From: Robiginitomaculum sp.
Lineage (GTDB): Bacteria > Pseudomonadota > Alphaproteobacteria > Caulobacterales > Maricaulaceae
Length of the DNA: 64,000 bases
NCBI GenBank assembly: GCA_002733605.1
Contig: NVWK01000012.1
Coordinates: 160,611-224,610 of the forward strand
Direction: 5' to 3'
Below, piece by piece: positions 43,454 to 50,906 of the stretch (positions are counted from its first letter, which is position 1; each line of letters opens with the position of its first letter). A model generated the notes under the pieces. That model saw only the letters and a list, made by a program, of their open reading frames with translations. It ran no database searches and was not told where the DNA came from. Position numbers and translations under genes: made by a program.

Positions 43454-44635
43454 ATGAAAAAATTATTGAAATGGCTGTTGCGCGGCCTCGGGTTGCTTGT
43501 CTTGATTGGGGGTGTCTACTTCTTCTTTGTGCTACCACAGGCGGTTGACCGCAAGGCCAATGTGGTCGTGGATCATGCCCCTTACGCAATCTCGACACAG
43601 GCGCAAGCTTTGCACGATAGTCTGCGGGTTGCGGATTTACATGCAGATACCCTGCTTTGGAAACGTGATCCTGCCAAACGCCAGACACGTGGCCAAACCG
43701 ATTTGCCGCGCTTTCGCGACGGTGGTATTGCTTTGCAGGTGTTTGCGACTGTGACCTTTGTGCCCAAGGGTATGAATGAAGGTTCCAACACGGCGGATAA
43801 AGACGCCATGACGGCCCTAACGATTGCGCAGGCTTGGCCGATGCGCACCTGGGGCTCTATTTACGAGCGCGCCGCGTATCAAGCCCAACGCCTACAAAAA
43901 CTGGAAGCCCGCTCGGGCGGTAATTTCGTGATTGCCCGTACAAAAACCGATTTACAAACCGCGCTTGCGGCCCGCGAAACCAATGCAGATATTCTAGTTG
44001 GCATTCTAGCAACAGAGGGCGCACATCCGCTGGAAGGGAAAATTGAAAATCTGGACAGGCTGTACGATGAAGGGTTTCGTCTGATCGGCTTACAACACTT
44101 CTTTGACAACGAGCTTGGCGGGTCTTTGCACGGCGTCTCCAAATCAGGTCTGAACGCTTTCGGGCGTGAGGTGGTTACAGCTATCGCCAAGAAAGGCATG
44201 ATCATTGATGTGGCACATTCTTCCGTGAAAACGGTCGAGGATGTGTTGGCGATGACGGACGCGCCTATTCTGATCTCTCATACGGGTATTGTCAGCCTGT
44301 GTGATCATCCAAAGCGCAATATTCCTGACCGGTTGCTGGCCCAAATCGCAGAGCGCGGCGGGTTGATCGGGGTTGGCTACTGGGAAATGGCCGTGTGTGA
44401 TACCAGTCCCGACGGTGTGGCTAAAATGCTCATTCACGGGGCCAGCACATTCGGTGTAGATCATATCGCGCTCGGTTCCGATTTTGACGGGGCGGTGACC
44501 ACCGTGTTTGATGTTAGCGAGCTTGCCGCCATTACGGACGCCCTGCTCCGCCAAGGCATGAGCGAGGATGACATCCGCAAAGTCATGGGCGAAAACCAGA
44601 TTGCTTTCTTCTTGAGAAACCTACCGGACGCATGA
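43454..44635 (+). CDS. Membrane-anchored M19 dipeptidase
   Basis: A 393-residue renal-dipeptidase-type metallohydrolase. One N-terminal anchor helix (residues 8-28, LLRGLGLLVLIGGVYFFFVLP) places the catalytic domain in the periplasm. DLHADTLLW supplies the first zinc ligands. EGAHPLE carries the bridging Glu, and DVAHSSVKTVEDVL and SHTGIVSLCDHPKRNI give further His ligands; GSDFDGAV is the late Asp motif. It likely cleaves dipeptides, including D-amino-acid-containing ones. It is coupled to the isoaspartyl peptidase upstream and overlaps the GIY-YIG gene by 4 bases. Confidence 0.93.
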   Translation: MKKLLKWLLRGLGLLVLIGGVYFFFVLPQAVDRKANVVVDHAPYAISTQAQALHDSLRVADLHADTLLWKRDPAKRQTRGQTDLPRFRDGGIALQVFATVTFVPKGMNEGSNTADKDAMTALTIAQAWPMRTWGSIYERAAYQAQRLQKLEARSGGNFVIARTKTDLQTALAARETNADILVGILATEGAHPLEGKIENLDRLYDEGFRLIGLQHFFDNELGGSLHGVSKSGLNAFGREVVTAIAKKGMIIDVAHSSVKTVEDVLAMTDAPILISHTGIVSLCDHPKRNIPDRLLAQIAERGGLIGVGYWEMAVCDTSPDGVAKMLIHGASTFGVDHIALGSDFDGAVTTVFDVSELAAITDALLRQGMSEDDIRKVMGENQIAFFLRNLPDA

Positions 44636-44871
44636 GTTGGAGCATTTATATCCTCCGGTGTGCAGACAATAGTCTCTACACCGGGATCACCAATGATCTG
44701 CCCCGCCGCATACGCCAACATGAAAGCGGCAAAGGCGCTAAATATACGAAGAGCCGGGGGCCACTGGTTTTGGTGTATGAGGAACGTGCCGAGAACCGGA
44801 GCGAAGCCTCCAAGCGCGAAGCCGCGATCAAGACCCTGTCCCGTAGCGAAAAACTGGTGTTAATCGGCTAA
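44632..44871 (+). CDS. GIY-YIG domain protein (UPF0213-like)
   Basis: A 79-residue single-domain GIY-YIG protein: YILRCADNSLYTGIT is the GIY-YIG core, followed by RIRQHESGKGAKYTKSRGPLVLVY and an EASKREAAIK helix. Stand-alone members are short and their nuclease activity is mostly untested. The ATG overlaps the dipeptidase stop. The end interlocks with the convergent TPR gene's stop in CTAA (44868-44871). Confidence 0.9.
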   Translation: MSWSIYILRCADNSLYTGITNDLPRRIRQHESGKGAKYTKSRGPLVLVYEERAENRSEASKREAAIKTLSRSEKLVLIG

Positions 44872-45593
44872 AGCGCCTTGCCCTTAACGTCTTCTTTCAA
44901 GAATTCGACCCGTTCTTTGATTTTTTCGTGCTCGGGGTACAGTTTGAATGCTGCCAAATAAGCTTCAAATGCAGCGTCCTGTTTGCCCAAGGTTTCGAGG
45001 ATATTGCCTAATGTCCAGAGCGCATAAAAATGGCGGGGTTCTAAAATCAGGCTTTGCAATGTATCCGCGACAGCACGGTTTAAATCTTCTTCCAAAATTG
45101 CCAAGCGGCCTGAACGGGACCAGCCTTCAGCGTAGTCGGGCTGTAAGCGCGTGACATGGTCATACATGCGTCGGGCCAATTTCATATCACCACGGGTTTG
45201 CGCCGCAATACCGCGCAGCAGGACAAAATCGACAGAGGCACTTCCGGACTGTAAGAACACGGCCCAAACTTCTTCAGCCACAAGATTGGCGGCGGTTGCA
45301 TCCGGTGCATTTTTTAAGTTTAGAAATAGTTTTTTTAAAATTTCTGCCCTGTCCGCTTCGGAGCGGATGGTTAAATTTTTGCCGGCTTCAGGTTTAATCT
45401 CGGCAGGCGGTGTGTCGGGATCACCTGCAATATCCAATTCCGGCACCTCTATCTCCGGGCCTTCTATATCAGGAGCGGGTATCTCGGGTGCTGGCATCTC
45501 GGCTTGGGGAATTTCCTGCGCGGAGGCAGAGGGCAAAGCCATCATCCCAAATACAAGTAATACCGATATATACAAAACCTGACGCATAAACAT
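44868..45593 (-). CDS. Exported TPR protein with a Pro/Glu/Ile repeat
   Basis: A 241-residue protein. The ATG at 45593 follows a GAGGCG sequence; a second ATG lies 6 bases on at 45587. The signal peptide MFMRQVLYISVLLVFGMMAL is cut near SASAQ. The next region has short repeats (EIPAPDIEGPEIEVPELDI). Two TPR units follow around KLARRMYDHVTRLQPDYAEGWSRSGRLAILEEDL and ALWTLGNILETLGKQDAAFEAYLAAFKLYPEHEKIKE. The role is unknown. The rpmJ terminator stem covers its ribosome-binding site. Confidence 0.78.
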   Translation of the reverse strand: MFMRQVLYISVLLVFGMMALPSASAQEIPQAEMPAPEIPAPDIEGPEIEVPELDIAGDPDTPPAEIKPEAGKNLTIRSEADRAEILKKLFLNLKNAPDATAANLVAEEVWAVFLQSGSASVDFVLLRGIAAQTRGDMKLARRMYDHVTRLQPDYAEGWSRSGRLAILEEDLNRAVADTLQSLILEPRHFYALWTLGNILETLGKQDAAFEAYLAAFKLYPEHEKIKERVEFLKEDVKGKAL

Positions 45594-45596
45594 AAA

Positions 45597-45632
45597 ATGA
45601 CGCCTCTCGCGGGTTTTCGCAAGAGGCGTCAT
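45597..45632 (-). terminator. rpmJ terminator overlapping the next gene's ribosome-binding site
   Basis: ATGACGCCTCT (45597-45607) and AGAGGCGTCAT (45622-45632) pair perfectly over 11 bp. On the minus strand the stem is followed by ATTTTA, and its second arm includes the GAGGCG ahead of the TPR gene. It can therefore end the rpmJ transcript and sequester the TPR gene's start. Confidence 0.75.
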
Positions 45633-45678
45633 TATATTATTTTTGTAATCAAGTTGAATGGGCGAACCCAAGACTTGC

Positions 45679-45804
45679 TTAACCTTGACGGGCTTTAAAA
45701 CGTGGATCAGTTTTATTGATCACATACATACGACCTTTACGGCGCACAAGCTGGCAATCCCGGTGACGGTTTTTCAAAGATTTCAAGGAACTACGGACTT
45801 TCAT
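45679..45804 (-). CDS. rpmJ: 50S ribosomal protein bL36
   Basis: A 41-residue protein: [20 protein letters not shown] followed by [21 protein letters not shown]. The longer form with a single Cys before the QLV segment is the C- variant typical of alphaproteobacteria. It lies outside the spc operon, again as usual for this class. It is followed by a hairpin terminator on the minus strand. Confidence 0.96.
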   Translation of the reverse strand: MKVRSSLKSLKNRHRDCQLVRRKGRMYVINKTDPRFKARQG

Positions 45805-46021
45805 GGCTCTACCTTATACCTATTTTCGGGGCACTTATTTCAGCACAGCCCTGTGTCTATTTCGAGGCCGGAACCTAAAAGGACATCCCCTATAAGTCAA
45901 GCGCGATTTCACATGAAGTGAAGTGCTGATTTCCCCCAATAAATACAGTGTTTTATAGGAAATTACAGCAAATTAAACAAGTTACGCTGGCCAGTGCCCA
46001 CAGCACTTGTTAGAATCGCTC

Positions 46022-47317
46022 ATGATAAAATATTTTACGGCTCTGCCCCTCGTTCTTTCGGTTGCCTTGACCACAGCTATTTCGGCCTGTGCCAGCGCGC
46101 CTACGCCCCCTCGACAGGCGCAACCGGTTACGCTAATTCCGATTGTGAAAGTGGCGCAAAACACTGTCCCCGCGCTAGGTCTTTCACAACAAGAGCGATT
46201 CGCCCTCTGGAAAAAAGATTTTATCGGACGGGCAATTGCCAAAGGCTACGCGCCTGCGTTACTCGCCTCGACCATAGGCACGGCCAAAATAAATCCCAAA
46301 GCTTTGGAGCGCGACCAGACCCAACCGGAATTTACAAAACCGATCTGGAGCTATGTGGACGGAGCGGCAAGTCCGGTGCGGCTTAAAAACGGACGGGCGA
46401 AACTGGCCGAGCACGAACAATTATTTGATGGTATCGAAGCCCGCTATCATGTGGACCGTCATGTTCTTACCAGTATTTGGGGCCTGGAATCTGCCTATGG
46501 TGAGATTTTGGGAAGTCATGACATTATCAACTCTCTGGCTACATTTGCCTTTGAAGGCCGCCGTCAGTCTTTTGGCGAGAGCCAGTTATTTGCTGTGCTT
46601 GATATCCTTACCAGTGGCGCGGTGCGCCAGGATCAACTGACCGGATCATGGGCGGGAGCTATGGGCATGACCCAGTTTATCCCTGCGACCTTCCGTGATT
46701 ATGCGGTCGATTATTACGGGGACGGCAATAAGGACTTGTGGACAAGCGCCGGGGATGCGCTCGGGTCCAGCGCCTATTATCTGTCACGCTTTGGCTGGCG
46801 GATTGAGGAACCTGTATTTGCCGAAATTCTTTTGCCCAAAGGTTTTGATTATGGGTTTGCGGACGGAACAAAGCGAACGATTTCGGGCTGGAGCGCGCTG
46901 GGTGTGCACCCTGTTGGTGGCAAGGCATGGTCTGAACAGGCTATGTTCCTCGAATGCAAGCTGCTGATTCCGGCGGGGGCGAACGGCCCGGTGTTTTTGA
47001 CGTTTGAAAACTTTGACGTCATCAAAAAGTACAATAATTCAACATCTTATGCGCTCGGCATCGGGGTTTTAGCCGAAGGTCTGCAAGGCAAGACGGCTAT
47101 CACTCAAGACTGGCCACGGGGCGATAAAACCCTGTCCCGCACGGATAAACAAGATATGCAACGCGCCCTCACCCGCCAAGGCTTTGATACCAAAGGCGTG
47201 GATGGTCAGATCGGCCCCAATTCCCGCCGTGCCATTCGTGCATGGCAGAAGGCCAACGGGGTTATTATGGACGGATATGTGAATGCAGCAGTGTTGGCAC
47301 TGATATTGAAAAACTAG
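46022..47317 (+). CDS. Lytic murein transglycosylase B-type lipoprotein
   Basis: A 431-residue MltB-family enzyme. The ATG at 46022 starts a lipoprotein leader ending AISAC (Cys23). SIWGLESAYGEILGS carries the catalytic Glu, and GSWAGAMGMTQFIPATFRDYAVDYYGDG is the family signature. A C-terminal peptidoglycan-binding domain (about residues 375-431, DMQRALTRQGFDTKGVDGQIGPNSRRAIRAWQ) completes it. It cleaves glycan strands to 1,6-anhydro-MurNAc ends during wall turnover. It stands alone. Confidence 0.93.
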   Translation: MIKYFTALPLVLSVALTTAISACASAPTPPRQAQPVTLIPIVKVAQNTVPALGLSQQERFALWKKDFIGRAIAKGYAPALLASTIGTAKINPKALERDQTQPEFTKPIWSYVDGAASPVRLKNGRAKLAEHEQLFDGIEARYHVDRHVLTSIWGLESAYGEILGSHDIINSLATFAFEGRRQSFGESQLFAVLDILTSGAVRQDQLTGSWAGAMGMTQFIPATFRDYAVDYYGDGNKDLWTSAGDALGSSAYYLSRFGWRIEEPVFAEILLPKGFDYGFADGTKRTISGWSALGVHPVGGKAWSEQAMFLECKLLIPAGANGPVFLTFENFDVIKKYNNSTSYALGIGVLAEGLQGKTAITQDWPRGDKTLSRTDKQDMQRALTRQGFDTKGVDGQIGPNSRRAIRAWQKANGVIMDGYVNAAVLALILKN

Positions 47318-47367
47318 GTGTGCCAACTTACCAATGTTGCGTTATAATGTAATGTTTAGGAGGTGCT

Positions 47368-47859
47368 ATGGCCAAATTTTCTCTTTTCTCAATCGCAGGT
47401 GTCATCTACCTGATGGCCATGACAAGCACGGCCTTTGCGCAAACAAATGGCAAACTGTCACAGAAAATTACAATTAAAAACCCAAAGACACCAACAGATA
47501 CGCTTGCCGCTATAAAAACAAGTGTACCTCCACGAATGCCATACGCAGTATATCGAAGCGGGTTTTGTTGCATGTTGGTTGATGTCGATAAAACCGGAGT
47601 CCCTACACTTGTGAAAACCTCGTTCTGCAGCGAGAACATGTTCAAGAGAACTTCGATCCGGTCTGTTAAAAAATGGCGTTTCGAGCCTGCAAATATCAAA
47701 GGCACACCTGTAAGCACCACACGGCAGCCCTTCCTTGTGACCTATCGGTTCTTCAATAGCCGTGGACGCCTTGTTCCCGATGAAAACAGGTTGCTCGTTT
47801 CGAACGGAAAACTAGATTACAGCCTTGAGAAATTATGCCAGCCTGCACCTGTCAACTAA
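47368..47859 (+). CDS. Exported TonB C-terminal-domain-like protein
   Basis: A 163-residue protein with signal peptide MAKFSLFSIAGVIYLMAMTS cut near AFAQ. Residues about 52-128 resemble a TonB C-terminal domain: PPRMPYAVYRSGFCCMLVDVDKTGVPTLVKTSFCSENMFKRTSIRSVKKWRFEPA, ending VTYRF. The N-terminal membrane anchor and Pro-rich spacer of real TonB are missing, so it is not an energy transducer by itself. It has four Cys, two of them adjacent. The function is unknown. Confidence 0.7.
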   Translation: MAKFSLFSIAGVIYLMAMTSTAFAQTNGKLSQKITIKNPKTPTDTLAAIKTSVPPRMPYAVYRSGFCCMLVDVDKTGVPTLVKTSFCSENMFKRTSIRSVKKWRFEPANIKGTPVSTTRQPFLVTYRFFNSRGRLVPDENRLLVSNGKLDYSLEKLCQPAPVN

Positions 47860-47908
47860 ATACCAATACAGTACAATCCAAATCGTATCATACCTTCCCG
47901 CTATGGTC

Positions 47909-48313
47909 TTAGACTAGGCTTGAACGTATCTCGGCTTCTGCTTCCAGCATTTTATGGACGGGGCATTTGTTGGCAATTTGGAGCAGGCGCGTGCGCTGGG
48001 CCTCATCAAGGTCGCCTTCGATGGTAATATCGCGCACAAAGACGTTCTTCATATCCGTGCCAACACCGGATTTTTTGAAATGTACATCCACCGCGATATG
48101 GGTCACAGGCCATTTCTTACGCTCGCTATACATGCGTAATGTGATGGTTGTGCATGCGCCCAGACCTGCGCAGACAAATTCGAACGGGGTCGGGCCAAGA
48201 TCGGCACTGCCGAGGCTTTCCGGCTCGTCTGCATACAGATGATGGTGGCGGGCTAGCACATCTTGGGTGTAGAGACCGCCTGCGCGTTCTTTTACGGTTA
48301 CAGAATTTCCCAT
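47909..48313 (-). CDS. OsmC-family peroxide-resistance-like protein
   Basis: A 134-residue OsmC/Ohr superfamily protein. The ATG at 48313 has GGAG before it; the longer frame to 48400 is non-family. LGPTPFEFVCAGLGACTTITLRMYSERKKWPVTHIAVDVHFKK holds the first reactive Cys with its Arg/Glu context. A second Cys lies in NKCPVHKMLEAEAEI. The family reduces organic hydroperoxides. Its start is 2 bases from the end of the ATP12-like gene upstream. Confidence 0.9.
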   Translation of the reverse strand: MGNSVTVKERAGGLYTQDVLARHHHLYADEPESLGSADLGPTPFEFVCAGLGACTTITLRMYSERKKWPVTHIAVDVHFKKSGVGTDMKNVFVRDITIEGDLDEAQRTRLLQIANKCPVHKMLEAEAEIRSSLV

Positions 48314-48315
48314 AT

Positions 48316-49005
48316 CTACTCCTTTATAAGGGCCGACAAAGTGATGATTTCTGTGCGCAGGTTTTGGCGGCTTAGCATGGCTTCCTCGTCTTCGCCCCAA
48401 CGCTCGTTTTGAAACATCTCGTCCAGCCGTGAATGTGTAAATGCATGCTCAGCGTCCAGATGCCCTTCCATCAGTGCCAATGCCAATACGCTCGACCCCA
48501 GGCTGGCCATGAAGTGGACAAGCAGGGTCAATTGGGCATTGCTCTGGCTGTCCGCATAAGTGCTGGCAGCATTTAAAGAAGTTTCGGGTTGGGCAATTGC
48601 ATTTAGGCCTGTCGTCACAGCCAGCTTAAACCCGTGGTTTTTTGCGGCCCAGTCAAGGACGGGTTGCCAGTTTTCATCTTGGCGGCGGGCCAAGTCACGC
48701 GGCGCGGCCGTGCGGTAACACAGCAAATCAGTGCGGCAATAGGATCGAAATCCGGACACAAGTTCCGGTCTCCGCGTCGGCGTCAATTCGCACGCCACAT
48801 TCATCAACCGCGTACACGGCATGGTCTCGGGTTTTATTTCGTCTTTTTGGGCTTGCCATTCTTTGGCGACAAGGGCGGCGCGGAACTGTTTGTCAAATGT
48901 CAGTGGCTGTTTACCGGGCGTTTTTAAAACGCGTTCGTCCAGTACAACAACATAGTCCCCCTCTTGCGCCTTCACGCCCACATGCTCGTAAAACCTTTTG
49001 GCCAT
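48316..49005 (-). CDS. ATP12-family F1-ATPase assembly chaperone
   Basis: A 229-residue ATP12 homologue. LDERVLKTPGKQPLTFDKQFRAALVAKEWQAQ and MPCTRLMNVACE are typical blocks, with further conserved positions in LDWAAKNHG and LTLLVHFMASLGSSVLALALMEG. In mitochondria ATP12 holds the F1 alpha subunit before assembly, and alphaproteobacteria share it. It lies directly after the RluC-type gene at 49006 and before OsmC. Confidence 0.93.
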   Translation of the reverse strand: MAKRFYEHVGVKAQEGDYVVVLDERVLKTPGKQPLTFDKQFRAALVAKEWQAQKDEIKPETMPCTRLMNVACELTPTRRPELVSGFRSYCRTDLLCYRTAAPRDLARRQDENWQPVLDWAAKNHGFKLAVTTGLNAIAQPETSLNAASTYADSQSNAQLTLLVHFMASLGSSVLALALMEGHLDAEHAFTHSRLDEMFQNERWGEDEEAMLSRQNLRTEIITLSALIKE

Positions 49006-49989
49006 TTAGGGTTCCATAAGCTCGATAGGGGTGTTCTCGTCAAAGCCGAGCAATTCAAACGCCCGTTTCATATGGGAAGGCAATTGCGCCTCTATATGAA
49101 TTTCGGATCCGTCAGGATGTGGCAAGGTCAGGGAACGGGCATGCAGATGCAAGACCTCTTTCAGCCCACCGGGAAATTCACGCGCCGTGGTGTATTTGGT
49201 GTCGCCGACAAGCGGGGTGCCCAACAATTCCATATGCAAGCGCAATTGATGTTTGCGGCCTGTTAGGGGTTGCATCACCACCCATGCAGCGCGTTTTCCG
49301 GCCTCTGCGGGGAGTTGGTATAGGGTGCGGGCGTGTTTGGCACCCTCCGTGCCGTGACGTACAGCCGCCATAATTTCGCGGCCTTCTACGCCGCCAACCA
49401 GACCTTCGGACTTGGCCATATAGCCTTTGACCTCGCCTATGGACGGGCGCGGCACGCCATTTGTAATGCCCCAATAGACTTTTTTGGCGCGGCGGCTCTG
49501 GAAGGCTTTGCCGAGCCATGTGGCCGACTTGGCGTGTTTGGCAATCACCAGCACGCCCGTTGTATCCCGATCCAATCTGTGTACGAGGCGCGGAGAGACG
49601 CCCTCGGTTTTAAACGCCTTTAACAGGCCATCAATATGGCGAGTTGTTTTGGTGCCGCCCTGTACGGCAAGACCGGTTGGTTTGTTTAAGGCAATGATGT
49701 CTTTATCTTCGTAGATCACCATGGCTTTTATAAAGTTGATGTCGGCTTCCGAGAGCTTGCGCTCCGGCTTGGGGTCTGAGGGTTCGGGCAAAGGCGGTAT
49801 GCGTACGCTCTGTCCGGCTTCGAGGCGGGCGCTGCCTTTGACCCGTTTGCCGTCAATGCGCAACTGGCCTGTGCGCAGTAATTTCTCTACCCGTCCATGG
49901 GCCATATGGGGGAAGCGACGTTTGAACCAGCGATCAAGCCGTGCGCCTGCATCGGCTTCGTCTACTGTCAGGATTTGAACACCACTCAT
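49006..49989 (-). CDS. rluC: RluA-family pseudouridine synthase, RluC type
   Basis: A 327-residue enzyme. The ATG at 49989 overlaps the crcB stop (ATGA); the frame runs on to 50394 only because crcB lies there in another frame. An S4 domain (about residues 14-60, ARLDRWFKRRFPHMAHGRVEKLLRTGQLRIDGKRV) precedes the catalytic domain, with HRLDRDTTGVLVIAKHAKSA holding the nucleophilic Asp. The end VMQPLTGRKHQLRLHMELLGTPLVGD is standard. It is likely to modify 23S rRNA at positions 955/2504/2580-type sites. Confidence 0.92.
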   Translation of the reverse strand: MSGVQILTVDEADAGARLDRWFKRRFPHMAHGRVEKLLRTGQLRIDGKRVKGSARLEAGQSVRIPPLPEPSDPKPERKLSEADINFIKAMVIYEDKDIIALNKPTGLAVQGGTKTTRHIDGLLKAFKTEGVSPRLVHRLDRDTTGVLVIAKHAKSATWLGKAFQSRRAKKVYWGITNGVPRPSIGEVKGYMAKSEGLVGGVEGREIMAAVRHGTEGAKHARTLYQLPAEAGKRAAWVVMQPLTGRKHQLRLHMELLGTPLVGDTKYTTAREFPGGLKEVLHLHARSLTLPHPDGSEIHIEAQLPSHMKRAFELLGFDENTPIELMEP

Positions 49990-50369
49990 AACACAAATAA
50001 TTTCCGGGCCATCATCAACCCTATAAATACGGCCAAGACCGACAAGACAACAGAGGCGGACATATATCCGGTGGCAAGGCCGTAAGCTTTTGTTTCGATC
50101 ATCCGAAGCGCTTCCAGAGAAAACGAAGAAAACGTCGTAAACCCGCCCAGCACGCCAACGGCCAAGAACAGGCGCAAGTTTTCGCCGCCTGAAACCCTGA
50201 ACGCAAGCCAACCGACCAGCAGTCCCATCAGTAATCCACCGATGACATTTGCAGCCAAAGTGCCCCACGGAAACCCCGGCCCCATGGCACGAAATACCAC
50301 ACCGCCCAGCAAATACCGGCACGACGCGCCGATGGCGCCGCCCAAAGCTACATATATAAGTCCATTCAT
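49986..50369 (-). CDS. crcB: Fluoride ion exporter CrcB/Fluc
   Basis: A 127-residue four-helix membrane protein. The ATG at 50369 is chosen because MNGLIYVALGGAIGASCRY begins the family; an in-frame start at 50405 adds 12 residues. WGTLAANVIGGLLMGLLVGW and the fluoride-pore motif GGFTTFSSFSLE are present. It dimerises in the inner membrane to let fluoride out. I looked for a fluoride riboswitch just upstream and saw none. It overlaps rluC by 4 bases. Confidence 0.95.
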   Translation of the reverse strand: MNGLIYVALGGAIGASCRYLLGGVVFRAMGPGFPWGTLAANVIGGLLMGLLVGWLAFRVSGGENLRLFLAVGVLGGFTTFSSFSLEALRMIETKAYGLATGYMSASVVLSVLAVFIGLMMARKLFVL

Positions 50370-50445
50370 AGAGGGGGTGATACGCCGCGTACAAAAATTA
50401 AGCAAGACGGGGTTTCAGCCGCGCGCGCCAATGATAAGAGCCAGG

Positions 50446-50853
50446 CTAAACCCGTATTGTCACACCGATAGATTTGATACGGCGGCCATAGGGGAGTTTG
50501 GGGATGGATTGTAATTTTATAGTCCCGTCCGGAATATCTTCTAGGCGTTGCTCGTCTTCAAAATAGAAATGATGATGGTCAGATAAATTTGTATCGAAGA
50601 ATGTGCGGCCCTGTTCCACAACAACCCGGCGCAATAATCCGGCGGCGGCGAACTGGTTTAAGGTGTTATAAACACTGGCCACAGATGTTTTGATCTCGGA
50701 ATTTCTGGCCATGTCGATCACGTTTTCAACGGTAACATGTTTGTCATGCCCATCAAACAAAAGCCTCGCAATGGCTTTGCGAATTTTGGTCGGGCGAATA
50801 CCGTTTTTCGCTAAAATCTGGTTGGGGTCTAAAGGTGATGCAGCACTGTCCAT
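50446..50853 (-). CDS. irr: Fur-family regulator Irr
   Basis: A 135-residue Fur-superfamily regulator. The winged helix spans residues 12-75 (NGIRPTKIRKAIARLLF, SVASVYNTLNQFAAAGLLRRV). The dimer part has TNLSDHHHFYFED; the His triplet (His93-95) is the haem-responsive hallmark of Irr rather than Fur. In rhizobia and relatives Irr represses haem synthesis under low iron and is degraded when haem binds. A Fur/Irr-like box lies just upstream, so autoregulation is possible. Confidence 0.9.
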   Translation of the reverse strand: MDSAASPLDPNQILAKNGIRPTKIRKAIARLLFDGHDKHVTVENVIDMARNSEIKTSVASVYNTLNQFAAAGLLRRVVVEQGRTFFDTNLSDHHHFYFEDEQRLEDIPDGTIKLQSIPKLPYGRRIKSIGVTIRV

Positions 50854-50860
50854 GCATGCT

Positions 50861-50879
50861 TATAAAATGATTCTCAAAT
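50861..50879. promoter_or_regulatory. Candidate Fur/Irr-type operator upstream of irr
   Basis: Read on the minus strand, ATTTGAGAATCATTTTATA contains a TGAGAATCATT core that resembles a Fur box half-site pair. It sits 8 bases before the irr start and is AT-rich. Only about ten of fifteen positions match the 7-1-7 Fur consensus. Confidence 0.4.
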
Positions 50880-50906
50880 CGCTGACAAGCAAATTACCGA
50901 ATCGTT

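Noticed and set aside
34590..44882. The shared string GGCTAAAGCGCCTTG as a dispersed repeat family
   Set aside because: Only two copies exist, and a 15-base match can arise by chance in 64 kb. It is noted only within the convergent-overlap finding.
50370..50445. Fluoride riboswitch before crcB
   Set aside because: No GGCG-AUGGU-like pseudoknot core or matching stems were seen in the short upstream region.
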